Assembly: GCA_934565415.1 (NCBI GenBank)
Contig: CAKTHQ010000007.1
Location: 9,366 to 73,365, forward strand
Direction: 5' to 3'
DNA length: 64,000 nucleotides
From: an uncultured Oscillospiraceae bacterium
GTDB lineage: Bacteria; Bacillota; Clostridia; Oscillospirales; Oscillospiraceae
Shown here: positions 1-8,621 of the stretch, piece after piece
Layout: each line of letters starts with the position of its first letter
Position numbering within the stretch: the stretch's first letter is position 1
Position numbers and translations under genes: made by a program
The notes under the pieces: model-generated
Told to the model about the DNA's origin: nothing
The model's input: only the letters and a program-made list of their open reading frames with translations
Databases searched by the model: none

Positions 1-1
1 C

Positions 2-100
2 ATCCACACCCGGTTTGAATACTGGGGCAAGGATGTGAACCACGACTGGCCCTGGTGGCACATGATGGTCAAGGTCTATCTGCCTTGGCTGCTGGGATAA
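2..100 (+). CDS. C-terminal end of an esterase-like protein (partial)
   Basis: Only the last 32 codons are in the window. The reading frame ends with TAA at 98-100. The peptide contains HDWPWW followed by a hydrophobic tail. A His-Asp-Trp-Pro segment near the C-terminus is common in the putative esterase family (alpha/beta hydrolases, PF00756), where the His belongs to the catalytic triad. The assignment rests on this short segment and is tentative. The gene ends 21 bases before the ATP-grasp gene, so the two are probably cotranscribed. Confidence 0.5.
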   Translation: MHTRFEYWGKDVNHDWPWWHMMVKVYLPWLLG

Positions 101-121
101 AATATAGAAAGAGAGCGTCAT

Positions 122-1312
122 ATGAAAAACTTTGTGTTTATCTCCCCGAATTTCCCCATGACCTACTGGAAATTCTGCGCGGAGCTGAAAAAGAACGGTA
201 TGCGGGTTTTGGGCATCGGCGACAGCCCCTACGAAAACCTTTTGCAGCAGCTGCGGGACAGCCTGGACGAATATTACAAGGTGTCCAGCCTGGAAAACTA
301 CGACGAGGTCTTTAAGGCTGTGGCCTTCTTCTCCTTTAAGTACGGCAAGATCGACTGGCTGGAATCCAACAACGAATACTGGCTGATGCAGGATGCCAGG
401 CTCCGCACGGAGTTCAACATCACCACCGGCCCCAAGCTCAGCGATATGCGGAAAATCAAGTATAAGTCCGCCATGAAGGAGTACTATGCCAAAGCGGGCA
501 TCCCTACCGCCCGGTACCACATTGTGGAGGGGCTGGAGGACTGCCTGGACTTTGCCCATACCGTGGGCTATCCCGTAGTGGTGAAGCCCGACAACGGCGT
601 GGGAGCCAACCACACCTATAAGCTGAAAAGCGACGAGGAGCTGGAATTCTTCCTGGACACCAAGAGCGACGAGGTGTATATCATGGAGGAGTACGTCAAC
701 GGCTATGTCCAGACCTACGATGCCATTGTGGACTCCCAGGGCCAGCCCCTCTTTGAGTCCGGCAACATTTCCCCCATGTCCATTATGGACATCGTCAACG
801 ACAACACGGATTCCGTCTATTACCTGGTGAAGGACCTGCCGGATAAGATCCGGGAGTACGGCCTGAAAACCGTCAAGTCCTTCGGGGTGAAGAGCCGGTT
901 CATCCATCTGGAATTCTTCGTCCTGACCCAGGACCAGGAGGGCCTGGGCAAGAAAGGTGATGTGCTGGGGCTGGAAGTGAATATGCGCCCCGCCGGCGGC
1001 TACACCCCGGATATGTACAACTACAGCCAGGAGACCGACGTTTATAAGATCTGGGCCGACATGGTCTGCTTCAATAAGAACACCAAGCCCATTGGGGCCC
1101 ACCACTTCTGCGCCTTCTACGGCCGCCGGGACGGCGTCCACTACAAGCTGGACGACTACGAGGTCATGATGAAGTACCGGGACCATATGGTCATGAACGG
1201 CCGGATTCCCGATGCCCTGTCCGGTGCCATGGCCAACCAGATGTACGTTGCCAACTTCGATACCCAGGAGGAGCTGGACCGGTTCTACCGGGATCTGTCG
1301 GAGAAGTTCTAA
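122..1312 (+). CDS. ATP-grasp domain ligase-like protein
   Basis: A 396-residue soluble protein with an N-terminal Rossmann-like pre-ATP-grasp region (FVFISPNFP at the start). The ATP-grasp core includes GYPVVVKPDNGVGANHT at about residues 149-165 and the metal/ATP-binding segment EVNMRPAGGYTPDM at about 283-297. ATP-grasp enzymes activate a carboxylate as acyl phosphate and join it to an amine or thiol. The substrate cannot be read from the sequence. It lies directly upstream of a polar amino-acid ABC importer and behind an esterase fragment, so an amino-acid or peptide ligase role is plausible but inferred. The ATG at 122 is preceded by a weak purine-rich site. Confidence 0.8.
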   Translation: MKNFVFISPNFPMTYWKFCAELKKNGMRVLGIGDSPYENLLQQLRDSLDEYYKVSSLENYDEVFKAVAFFSFKYGKIDWLESNNEYWLMQDARLRTEFNITTGPKLSDMRKIKYKSAMKEYYAKAGIPTARYHIVEGLEDCLDFAHTVGYPVVVKPDNGVGANHTYKLKSDEELEFFLDTKSDEVYIMEEYVNGYVQTYDAIVDSQGQPLFESGNISPMSIMDIVNDNTDSVYYLVKDLPDKIREYGLKTVKSFGVKSRFIHLEFFVLTQDQEGLGKKGDVLGLEVNMRPAGGYTPDMYNYSQETDVYKIWADMVCFNKNTKPIGAHHFCAFYGRRDGVHYKLDDYEVMMKYRDHMVMNGRIPDALSGAMANQMYVANFDTQEELDRFYRDLSEKF

Positions 1313-1328
1313 CCAAAGGAGAATTTAT

Positions 1329-1997
1329 TTGTCTCAACGCTTATTGCGGATTCTTCTGGAATCCTTTCCCAAAATCCTGCTGCCGGGGCTCACCATGACC
1401 ATTCCGCTGACGGTGATTTCCTTTTCACTGGCGCTGGTGATAGCCGTCATCGCCGCCATGGTACAGTTTGCCAATGTAAAGGTTTTAAAGCAGCTGGCCC
1501 GGTTTTATATCTGGGTGGTTCGGGGTACGCCCTTGCTTGTGCAGCTGTATGTGATTTTTTATGGCCTGCCCAACCTGGGGATCATGCTGGAGCCCTTCCC
1601 CTCGGCAGTGCTGGTGTTTTCCATCAACGAGGGGGCCTACTGCGCCGAGACCATCCGGGCCGCCCTGGAATCCGTACCCAAGGGGCAGCTGGAGGCCGGC
1701 TACTGTGTAGGCATGAGCTATATGCAGATCATGCGCCGGATCGTTCTGCCCCAGGCTATGCGTACCGCATTTCCCTCCCTGTCCAACAATCTGATTTCCA
1801 TGGTGAAGGACACCTCCCTGGCCGCCAATATCACCGTTATGGAAATGTTTATGGTTACCCAGCGGATTGCCTCCCGGTACTATGAGCACCTGGCCCTGTA
1901 CATTGAGGTGGCCCTTATCTATCTTTTGTTCTGCACGGTGCTGACCAAGCTCCAGGCCATGGGTGAAAAGAAACTGAATTCCTACGGAGCGATGTAA
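1329..1997 (+). CDS. polar amino-acid ABC transporter permease
   Basis: A 222-residue membrane protein of the HisM/GlnP-type permease family. The TTG start at 1329 is chosen because AAAGGAG lies 8 bases upstream at 1315-1321. The frame is open further upstream but that part overlaps the ATP-grasp gene. The first membrane segment starts at LPGLTMTIPLTVISF. The EAA loop that contacts the ATPase is visible as EAGYCVGMSYMQIMRRIVLPQ near residues 120-140. Only one permease gene is present, so the channel is probably a homodimer. It sits between the ATP-grasp and ATPase genes with almost no spacing. Confidence 0.9.
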   Translation: MSQRLLRILLESFPKILLPGLTMTIPLTVISFSLALVIAVIAAMVQFANVKVLKQLARFYIWVVRGTPLLVQLYVIFYGLPNLGIMLEPFPSAVLVFSINEGAYCAETIRAALESVPKGQLEAGYCVGMSYMQIMRRIVLPQAMRTAFPSLSNNLISMVKDTSLAANITVMEMFMVTQRIASRYYEHLALYIEVALIYLLFCTVLTKLQAMGEKKLNSYGAM

Positions 1998-1998
1998 T

Positions 1999-2757
1999 AT
2001 GGCTATGCTGGAAATCAAAAATTTGCACAAATCCTTCGATAACCTGGAGGTCCTGAAGGGCGTCAGTCTGGATGTGGACAAGGGAGATGTGGTGGCCATT
2101 CTGGGCCCCAGCGGCTCCGGCAAGACGACCTTTTTGCGGTGCGTCAACTTCCTGGAAACCGCCGATCAGGGGGAGATGGTTTTCGATGGGGAGGTATTTC
2201 CCCTGCACGGCGCCTCCAAAAAGGACATTGCCCGATTCCGGAAGAAAACCGCCTTCGTTTTTCAGAACTACAACCTGTTCCGCAACAAGACCGCCCTGCA
2301 AAACGTGACGGAGGGCCTGATTACCGCCCGGAAAATGCCAAAGCAGCAGGCAAACGAAATCGGAATGCGGATGCTGGAGAAAGTGGGCCTTGCTGATCGG
2401 GCGGACTACTACCCCAGCCAGCTTTCCGGCGGACAGCAGCAGCGCATCGCCATTGCCCGGGGGTTGGCCACCGAGCCGGAAATTATCCTCTTTGACGAGC
2501 CTACCTCCGCCCTGGACCCGGAGCTGACGGGGGAGGTGCTGGCCGTTATGCGCGGCCTTGCCCAGGAGGGCATGACCATGCTGGTGGTGACCCACGAAAT
2601 GAACTTTGCAAAAAATGTCTCCTCCAAGGTGGTGTTTATGGAGGGCGGCGTGGTGGTGGAGGAATCCACCGATCCTAAGGCCTTCTTCCAGAATCCCACC
2701 CAGGAGCGATCCAGGGAATTTTTGAAAACCATCCTCGGAGAAAATGAAAAGGAGTAA
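1999..2757 (+). CDS. polar amino-acid ABC transporter ATP-binding protein
   Basis: A 252-residue ABC ATPase of the GlnQ/HisP family. Walker A GPSGSGKT is at residues 36-43, the Q-loop is in FVFQNYNLF, the signature LSGGQQQR is near 143 and Walker B ILFDEP is near 164. The H-loop is in VVTHEM. ATG 1999 lies one base after the permease stop; an in-frame ATG two codons later is also possible. It energises amino-acid import with the flanking permease and binding protein. Confidence 0.93.
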   Translation: MAMLEIKNLHKSFDNLEVLKGVSLDVDKGDVVAILGPSGSGKTTFLRCVNFLETADQGEMVFDGEVFPLHGASKKDIARFRKKTAFVFQNYNLFRNKTALQNVTEGLITARKMPKQQANEIGMRMLEKVGLADRADYYPSQLSGGQQQRIAIARGLATEPEIILFDEPTSALDPELTGEVLAVMRGLAQEGMTMLVVTHEMNFAKNVSSKVVFMEGGVVVEESTDPKAFFQNPTQERSREFLKTILGENEKE

Positions 2758-2760
2758 GTC

Positions 2761-3558
2761 ATGAAAAAGTATGTATCCGTTTTATTGACTTTGTGCCTGA
2801 GCCTGTCTGTTCTGGCCGGCTGCGGCAAGAAGACCGATGCTTCTGCCGACCGCCTGGCACAGATTCAGGAAAAGGGGGAGCTGGTGATTGCTCTGGAGGG
2901 CAACTGGGCCCCCTGGTCCTTCCACGATGATTCCGATGCTCTGGTGGGCTACGATGTGGAAGTGGGCAAGGCCATTGCCGAAAAACTAGGCGTGAAGGCA
3001 ACCTTCGTAGAAGGCGAATGGGACGGCCTTTTGGCCGGTGTAGAGGCCGGACGCTACGATATGGTTATCAACGGCGTGGATGTGACTCCCAGCCGCCAGG
3101 AGACCTACGACTTCAGTGAGCCCTATGCCTACATCCGCACCGCTCTGGTGGTCAAGGAGGACAACGACAGCATCCAGTCCTTTGACGATCTGGAGGGTAA
3201 GACCACTGCCAACTCCATCGGCAGCACCTATATGGAGCTGGCGGAACAGTACGGCGCTACCTGCTCCGGCGTGGACACCCTGGACGAGACCATCCAGATG
3301 GTGCTGCAGGGCCGGGCTGACGCCACCCTGAATGCCGACGTTTCCTTCTACGATTACCTGAGCCAGCATCCCGACGCCGCTATTAAAATCGTGGCTGAGG
3401 CCGATGATGCCAACGATGTAGCCATCCCCATGCAGAAGGGTGAAGCCTCCGCTTCCCTCCGGAAGGCCGTGAACAAGGCCATTGAGGAGCTGCGGGCCGA
3501 CGGAACCCTCAGCACGCTTTCCAACAAGTACTTTGGAGCGGACATCAGCAGCAAGTAA
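2761..3558 (+). CDS. amino-acid ABC transporter substrate-binding lipoprotein
   Basis: A 265-residue extracytoplasmic solute-binding protein of family 3. A lipoprotein signal peptide ends in the lipobox LAGC with the modified Cys near residue 21. The mature part starts with the usual GELVIALEGNWAPWSF and includes VGYDVEVGKAIAEKLG and YDMVINGVDVTPSRQETYDFSEPY, which are typical of polar amino-acid binding proteins. It is the last gene of the esterase/ATP-grasp/ABC operon and is followed by a strong terminator. The exact amino acid cannot be assigned. Confidence 0.93.
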   Translation: MKKYVSVLLTLCLSLSVLAGCGKKTDASADRLAQIQEKGELVIALEGNWAPWSFHDDSDALVGYDVEVGKAIAEKLGVKATFVEGEWDGLLAGVEAGRYDMVINGVDVTPSRQETYDFSEPYAYIRTALVVKEDNDSIQSFDDLEGKTTANSIGSTYMELAEQYGATCSGVDTLDETIQMVLQGRADATLNADVSFYDYLSQHPDAAIKIVAEADDANDVAIPMQKGEASASLRKAVNKAIEELRADGTLSTLSNKYFGADISSK

Positions 3559-3570
3559 ATTTAAAAAGCA

Positions 3571-3606
3571 AAGCACCGCATCCGGAAAAGAATGCGGTGC
3601 TTTTTT
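3571..3606. terminator. intrinsic terminator, bidirectional
   Basis: An 11-bp perfect stem (aagcaccgcat / atgcggtgctt) closes a short loop and is followed by six T on the plus strand. An A-run on the other side gives a T-run for the convergent symporter gene. It separates the amino-acid ABC operon from the convergent minus-strand gene. Confidence 0.92.
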
Positions 3607-3633
3607 ATGCTTTTAATAGCCCGAAAACGATTT

Positions 3634-5169
3634 TCAGTTCAGCTCTTCCTTGCTTCTTGCAAGCTCGAACTCCTTCATGACCTCTTCCCCGGGGGCCTTG
3701 GTCAAAAGGCTGACGATGATGATGGCGAGAAGGCCTACCAGGAAGGCGGGCAGCAGCTCATAGATGCCGAAGACGCCGCCCAAAGGTTTTACCAGGTACT
3801 TCCATACGAAGACGGCCACACCGCCGGAGACGAGGCCTGCAATGGCACCGGCGAAGGTGGTGCGCTTCCAGAACAGGGCGCAGATGACCAAGGGGCCGAA
3901 GCCGGCGCCGAAACCGGCCCAGGCGAAGGAAACGATGCCGAAAATGGAGCTGTTGGGGTCCCGGGCGATGATGATGCCCAAAATGGCAATGAGCACTACG
4001 GTAAGCCGGGCGGCCAGCATACTGGCGCTCTGGCTCATTTTCAGGCCGAAGGTATCCTGCAGCAAGTTCTGGGAGACGCTGGAGGAGGCGGCCAGCAGCT
4101 GGGAGTCTGCGGTGGACATGGTGCTGGCCAGAATACCGGCCAGAATCAGGCCGGCCATCAGGGCGGGCACTACACCGTGGGTGGACAGCAGGGTGGCGAT
4201 TTTGATGATGATGGTTTCGCTGTTGGAGCCGGTCAGGGTTTCGATGGAGCCCTTGGCAGTCAGAGTGTTGCCCACGACGCCGATCATAATGGCCAGCGCC
4301 ATGGCAATAACCACCCAGATGGAGCCAACCCGGCGGGAGAGCTTCAGCTTCTTCTCATCCTCAATGGCCATAAACCGGAGCAGAATATGGGGCATTCCAA
4401 AATAGCCCAGGCCCCAGGCCAGGGTGGAGAGAATGGTCAGGGGGGTATAGGCGGCGGCGCCGCTGCCGGTATAAGTCTCTGTAAAGGACAGGTAGCCGGG
4501 CAGAGCCTTGGCGTTCTCCATCACGGCTCCTACGCCACCGGCCTGAACCGTGGCATAAATGAGCACAAAGAGAATGGCAATGGTCATAATAATACTCTGC
4601 ACCAGGTCCGTAATGGAGGCGGCCAGGAAGCCGCCGGCGGCGGTATAGCCCACGATGACAACGGCGGAGACGATCATGGCGGGCATATAGTCCACGCCGA
4701 ACAGGTTGGAAAACAGCTTGCCGCAGGCGGAGAAGCCGGAAGCGGTATAGGGGATAAAGAAAATGATGATGATGACCGCAGAAATGGCGGCCAGGATGTT
4801 CTTGTGATCGTGGAACCGGTGGGAAAAGAACTGGGGCAGGGTAAAGGCACCGGTAATCTGGGTGTACCGACGGATTCGGCGGGCGGTGAAGAGCCAGTTG
4901 AAGTATGTACCGAGCCCCAAGCCAATGGCGGTCCAGCCCACGTCAGCCATACCGCTGAGGTAAGCCAGGCCCGGCAGGCCCATGAGCAGATAGCTGGACA
5001 TATCAGAAGCCTCGGCACTCATGGCGGTGACCAGAGGGCCCAGCTTCCGGCCGCCCAGATAGAAATCGGAGCTGGAGGAATTTTCCTTGGCGTAGTGGGC
5101 GCCGATCCACAGCATCCCGACCAGGTACAGGACAATGGTGATGGTTACACAAATGGTCGATGTGGTCAT
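3634..5169 (-). CDS. putP: sodium/solute symporter, PutP (proline) type
   Basis: A 511-residue integral membrane protein of the SSS family with about 12-13 hydrophobic segments. The N-terminal part has SSDFYLGGRKLGPLVTAMSA, typical of Na+/proline symporters. The length fits PutP (about 500). The frame is open upstream to 5259, but ATG 5169 (MTTSTICV) follows a GAGAGGA ribosome site and a promoter lies between. It is divergent from a LysR regulator 122 bases away, which may control it. Proline is the usual substrate of the family, but substrate specificity is inferred. Confidence 0.88.
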   Translation of the reverse strand: MTTSTICVTITIVLYLVGMLWIGAHYAKENSSSSDFYLGGRKLGPLVTAMSAEASDMSSYLLMGLPGLAYLSGMADVGWTAIGLGLGTYFNWLFTARRIRRYTQITGAFTLPQFFSHRFHDHKNILAAISAVIIIIFFIPYTASGFSACGKLFSNLFGVDYMPAMIVSAVVIVGYTAAGGFLAASITDLVQSIIMTIAILFVLIYATVQAGGVGAVMENAKALPGYLSFTETYTGSGAAAYTPLTILSTLAWGLGYFGMPHILLRFMAIEDEKKLKLSRRVGSIWVVIAMALAIMIGVVGNTLTAKGSIETLTGSNSETIIIKIATLLSTHGVVPALMAGLILAGILASTMSTADSQLLAASSSVSQNLLQDTFGLKMSQSASMLAARLTVVLIAILGIIIARDPNSSIFGIVSFAWAGFGAGFGPLVICALFWKRTTFAGAIAGLVSGGVAVFVWKYLVKPLGGVFGIYELLPAFLVGLLAIIIVSLLTKAPGEEVMKEFELARSKEELN

Positions 5170-5206
5170 GTTTTCTCGTCCTCTCTCTTGCAATTTGGAT
5201 GAAGGC

Positions 5207-5235
5207 ATTGTATCATAGGGAAAAGCATTTGAAAA
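5207..5235 (-). promoter_or_regulatory. probable sigma-A promoter of the symporter gene
   Basis: Reading on the minus strand, TTTTCA and TACAAT are separated by 17 bases, about 40 bases before the symporter start. It lies in the divergent spacer shared with the LysR gene, where a LysR-type regulator would be expected to bind. Confidence 0.55.
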
Positions 5236-5291
5236 GCGAATGTTTCGCATGGAGTGCATGAGAAAACTGCATACATAAGGGGGACAAGCCT

Positions 5292-6158
5292 ATGGATATG
5301 AACATCCTGAAATATATGGCCTTTATCAAGGCGGTGGAGTACGGCTCCTTTACAAGGGCGGCGGAGGTACTGAATTACTCCCAGAGTGGCGTCAGCCGGA
5401 TGATTCACGACCTGGAAAAGGAGTGGAACATTACGCTTTTGGAGCGGAACCGATCCGGCATCCGGCTGACCTCCGACGGCTCCCGGCTGCTGCCCTATGC
5501 CCAGAGCCTGTGTACGGAGTATCAGAAGCTCCAGATGGAGGTAGACGACCTCCACGGGGTCCAGTCCGGCTTTATCCGCATCGGTACCTTTTCCAGCGGC
5601 GCTATCCACTGGGTGCCCAATATCATCAAGGCCTTCCAGAAGGACTATCCCGGGGTGGACTATGAGCTCCTTTTGGGGGATTATACGGAAATTGAGGACT
5701 GGATCGCCCAGGGAAGAGTGGACTGCGGCTTTCTGCGGCTGCCCACCCGGCCGGATTTTGAAACCATCCCCCTGGGCCGGGACCGGCTGCTGGCCATCCT
5801 CCCAAAGGACCATCCTCTGACTCAATACGACAAGGTCCCCATTGCCGCCCTGGCGGAGGAGCCCTTTATGTTGCTGGAAAAGGGAGCCCAGGCGGAGGTC
5901 TCCGAGGTGTTCCAGCGCAATGGGCTAAAGCCCCGGGTTCACTTTACCACCTGGGACGACTACGCCATTATGGCTATGGTGGAAAGCGGCTTAGGGGTAA
6001 GTATGCTGACGGAGATGATTTTAAAAAGGACTCCCTACGACATTGTTGCCAAGGAGCTGGATGTCCCCGCCTACCGGGAGACGGCGCTGGCATTAAGAGA
6101 AACGGAAACGGCGTCCCTGGCCGTGAAGAAGTTTATCGGATATTTGCAATATCGGTGA
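5292..6158 (+). CDS. LysR-family transcriptional regulator
   Basis: A 288-residue regulator of normal LysR length. The winged helix-turn-helix occupies about residues 1-60, with SFTRAAEVLNYSQSGVSRMI as recognition region. The C-terminal part is the effector-binding fold (GFIRIGTFSSGAIHWVPNII onward). ATG 5292 has AAGGGGG upstream; a second ATG two codons later is possible. It is divergent from the PutP-type symporter, the classic arrangement for a regulator acting on its neighbour. The effector is unknown. Confidence 0.9.
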   Translation: MDMNILKYMAFIKAVEYGSFTRAAEVLNYSQSGVSRMIHDLEKEWNITLLERNRSGIRLTSDGSRLLPYAQSLCTEYQKLQMEVDDLHGVQSGFIRIGTFSSGAIHWVPNIIKAFQKDYPGVDYELLLGDYTEIEDWIAQGRVDCGFLRLPTRPDFETIPLGRDRLLAILPKDHPLTQYDKVPIAALAEEPFMLLEKGAQAEVSEVFQRNGLKPRVHFTTWDDYAIMAMVESGLGVSMLTEMILKRTPYDIVAKELDVPAYRETALALRETETASLAVKKFIGYLQYR

Positions 6159-6199
6159 GATTGTGGTAAGATGTGAGGAAAAAAACGAAAGGTTTCAAC

Positions 6200-8023
6200 A
6201 TGGACAAATACGAGACCCTGCAAAAATATTTTGGATATACCGCCTTCCGGCCGGGGCAGGAAAAGCTCATCGATGCCCAGCTTTCCGGCCGGGACGCGTT
6301 GGGCATCATGCCCACCGGCGGCGGCAAGAGCCTTTGCTACCAGGTGCCGGGGCTGATGCTGCCGGGAGTGACGCTGGTTATTTCTCCCCTGATTTCCCTG
6401 ATGAAGGACCAGGTCATGGCCCTGAAGGATGCCGGTGTGGCGGGGGCCTATATCAATTCCTCCCTGACCCCGGCGCAGATTCGGCTGGTGTATCGGAATA
6501 TCCAGAGCGGGATGTACAAGATCATCTATGTGGCCCCGGAGCGGCTGCTGACGGATGGCTTTCTGGAGGCCATTCAGGCTCGAACCGTATCCATTGTTAC
6601 GGTGGACGAGGCCCATTGCATTTCCCAGTGGGGCCAGGATTTCCGGCCCAGCTATTTAAAGATTGTGGATTTTTTGCGGCTCCTGCCCCGGCGGCCGGTG
6701 GTTTCCGCCTTTACGGCCACGGCCACCCAGCGGGTCCGGGAGGATATTGAGGCGATTCTGGGCCTGCAAAACCCGGAACGGGTGGTGACGGGCTTCGACC
6801 GGCCCAACCTCCGCTTTGAGGTCCGCAGGCCAAAGGACAAGGACGGGGAGCTATTAAAGCTCATCTGGGACCGCCGGGAGAAGACCGGCATTATTTACTG
6901 CTCTACCCGGAAGGATGTGGAGTCCGTATGCCAACTGCTCCGGTCCCGGGACATCGGGGCTACCCGCTACCACGCGGGCCTGGAGGAGGCTGAGCGCCAC
7001 GAAAACCAGGAGGACTTTATCTTCGACCGGGCCAACGTGATGGTGGCCACCAACGCCTTTGGCATGGGCATCGACAAATCCAATGTGTCCTTTGTGATCC
7101 ACTACAGTATGCCCCAGAGCCTGGAGGCCTACTATCAGGAAGCGGGCCGGGCCGGGCGGGATGGCTCCGAGGCGGAGTGCATCCTGCTGTTTGCCCCAAA
7201 GGATGTACATACCGCCAAATGGCTGATTGAGCACTCCTCGGAAAAGAGTGAATTGACAGAGGAGCAGGAGCAGCAGCGGATCCGCCAGGATCTGATCCGG
7301 CTGGATAAAATGGTGGACTACTGCAAAACGGACCAGTGCCTCCGGGGAAAGATATTGGACTATTTCGGCCAGGCCCATGCTCCCCGCTGCGGAAACTGCG
7401 GCAACTGTGACGAGGGCCTTACCCGGGTGGACATCACCAATGAGGCAAGGATTATTCTCTCCTGTGTGGAGAACCTGTTTACCCGCCTGGGCTACAGCCT
7501 GGGCCAGAGCATGGTGGCGGCGGTGCTTCGGGGCAGCGCCAGCCAAAGGGTTTTGCAGCTGAAGCTGGAGCATTTATCCGACTACGGCGCCCTGCAAAGA
7601 AGAAAAGAAGCCGATGTGCGGATGTACATCGATACTCTGATCGGCCAGGGCTGCCTGAAGGTGGACCCGGAGCATGGGGGACTGCTGCTGACGGCCAAGG
7701 CGGATCAGGTTTTGTCCGGGGAACAGGTATTTATGCTGACCCGGGAGAAGAAGGAACGGAAGGCACCTGCACCCAAGCCGGTGGCGCCGTCCGGACTGCT
7801 GGAAGAGCTGAAAAAGCTCCGCTGGGACATTGCCAAGCGCACCGGCCAGCCGGCCTATATCATCTTCACCAACGCCTCTTTGGAGGATATGGCAAGGAAG
7901 ATGCCAACGACCCGGGAAAAATTTTTAGAGGTCAGCGGTGTGGGCAGCAGCAAGGCGGAGCGCTACGGCGAAGAATTTTTGGACTGCATCCAGGCATATC
8001 TGGAAGAGCACGGGGGAAACTAA
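6200..8023 (+). CDS. recQ: ATP-dependent DNA helicase RecQ
   Basis: A 607-residue superfamily 2 helicase. Walker A lies in MPTGGGKSLCYQVP (about residues 36-49), the DEAH box in VDEAHCISQWGQDFRPSY (about 134-151), motif III is SAFTATAT, and motif VI is in YYQEAGRAGRDG (about 311-322). Zn-binding cysteines follow in the RecQ-C region (CKTDQC...CGNCGNC, about 375-402), and an HRDC domain ends the protein (from about 532). The start at ATG 6200 is preferred over an upstream GTG because GAAAGG lies just before it. RecQ unwinds DNA during recombination repair. Confidence 0.95.
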   Translation: MDKYETLQKYFGYTAFRPGQEKLIDAQLSGRDALGIMPTGGGKSLCYQVPGLMLPGVTLVISPLISLMKDQVMALKDAGVAGAYINSSLTPAQIRLVYRNIQSGMYKIIYVAPERLLTDGFLEAIQARTVSIVTVDEAHCISQWGQDFRPSYLKIVDFLRLLPRRPVVSAFTATATQRVREDIEAILGLQNPERVVTGFDRPNLRFEVRRPKDKDGELLKLIWDRREKTGIIYCSTRKDVESVCQLLRSRDIGATRYHAGLEEAERHENQEDFIFDRANVMVATNAFGMGIDKSNVSFVIHYSMPQSLEAYYQEAGRAGRDGSEAECILLFAPKDVHTAKWLIEHSSEKSELTEEQEQQRIRQDLIRLDKMVDYCKTDQCLRGKILDYFGQAHAPRCGNCGNCDEGLTRVDITNEARIILSCVENLFTRLGYSLGQSMVAAVLRGSASQRVLQLKLEHLSDYGALQRRKEADVRMYIDTLIGQGCLKVDPEHGGLLLTAKADQVLSGEQVFMLTREKKERKAPAPKPVAPSGLLEELKKLRWDIAKRTGQPAYIIFTNASLEDMARKMPTTREKFLEVSGVGSSKAERYGEEFLDCIQAYLEEHGGN

Positions 8024-8027
8024 GTAC

Positions 8028-8387
8028 ATGAAAACAAAACATTGGATCATTCTTATTGCAATCGTTTTGGTCCTGTCCCTGGGACTGGGCCTGTGGCTTC
8101 TGAAAGGCCAGCCGGAAAAGAAATATGTCACCGTCATCCAGGACGGCAGGGTGACCATGACCCTGGATTTGTCCAAGAACCAGGTGCTGACGGTACAGGG
8201 GGCCAATGGCGGCACCAACACCATTGAGGTAAAGGACAATAAAGTGGCCGTCACCCAGGCCAGCTGCCCGGACCATGTATGTATGGCCATGGGCTGGTGC
8301 GACAGCGGGATGCCCATCGCCTGCCTGCCAAACGGCCTGATTCTGACCTTCACGGAGGATGCCGGCATCGACGGCGCCGCCGGGTAA
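8028..8387 (+). CDS. NusG domain II-containing membrane-anchored protein
   Basis: A 119-residue protein with one N-terminal membrane segment (HWIILIAIVLVLSLGLGLWLL). The short domain contains SCPDHVCMAMGWC and GMPIACLPNGL, the hallmark of the NusG_II family (PF07009) of small Firmicutes proteins often found with redox or energy genes. Four cysteines cluster in the domain. The ATG at 8028 lies 4 bases after the recQ stop with GGGGGAA upstream, so it is translationally linked to recQ. Its function is unknown; it is not the transcription factor NusG. Confidence 0.8.
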   Translation: MKTKHWIILIAIVLVLSLGLGLWLLKGQPEKKYVTVIQDGRVTMTLDLSKNQVLTVQGANGGTNTIEVKDNKVAVTQASCPDHVCMAMGWCDSGMPIACLPNGLILTFTEDAGIDGAAG

Positions 8388-8405
8388 TTTACCAATATTT
8401 ACAGC

Positions 8406-8434
8406 TTGAAAAATGATTACATTTCGGTTACAAT
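8406..8434 (+). promoter_or_regulatory. sigma-A promoter of the 21-codon gene
   Basis: TTGAAA (8406-8411) and TACAAT (8429-8434) are separated by exactly 17 bases. Transcription would begin near 8441, about 35 bases before the small ORF. Confidence 0.75.
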
Positions 8435-8476
8435 TCATCCTGTCCTCGCGAGACGAAATCCAATAAGGAGGCCAAG

Positions 8477-8542
8477 ATGATGCGTTTTAATTTCTGCGGA
8501 ATCTGGCAGATTCTGTGCCAGATGGCTGGTTTCGGCTGCTAA
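8477..8542 (+). CDS. stand-alone 21-residue Cys-periodic peptide
   Basis: A 21-codon ORF starts at ATG 8477 (a second ATG follows at once) and ends with TAA. A perfect AAGGAGG lies just upstream at 8465-8471. The peptide is hydrophobic and aromatic (Phe, Trp, Ile, Leu, Gly), and its three cysteines fall at residues 7, 14 and 21, the last being the C-terminus. It has its own promoter and its own intrinsic terminator, so it forms a roughly 140-base transcript between the recQ and birA units. I do not recognise a family. Possible roles include a membrane-active or signalling peptide, a precursor for modification, or a leader peptide. Confidence 0.7.
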   Translation: MMRFNFCGIWQILCQMAGFGC

Positions 8543-8554
8543 AAAGAGACACAC

Positions 8555-8580
8555 GCTCCCCGGAAAACCGGGGAGCTTTT
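8555..8580 (+). terminator. intrinsic terminator after the 21-codon gene
   Basis: A 9-bp perfect GC stem (gctccccgg / ccggggagc) with an AAAA loop is followed by TTTT. It lies 12 bases after the small ORF. Confidence 0.88.
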
Positions 8581-8590
8581 GACGCTCTGA

Positions 8591-8621
8591 TTGTAAACCG
8601 AAATTAAAATATGGTTGACAA
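8591..8621 (+). promoter_or_regulatory. candidate BirA operator
   Basis: TTGTAAACC (8591-8599) and GGTTGACAA (8613-8621) form an inverted repeat with one mismatch to the biotin-repressor consensus TTGTAAACC...GGTTTACAA. The spacer is 13 bases, slightly shorter than the 14-16 usually given. The right half covers the -35 hexamer of the birA promoter, as expected for autorepression. Confidence 0.75.
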
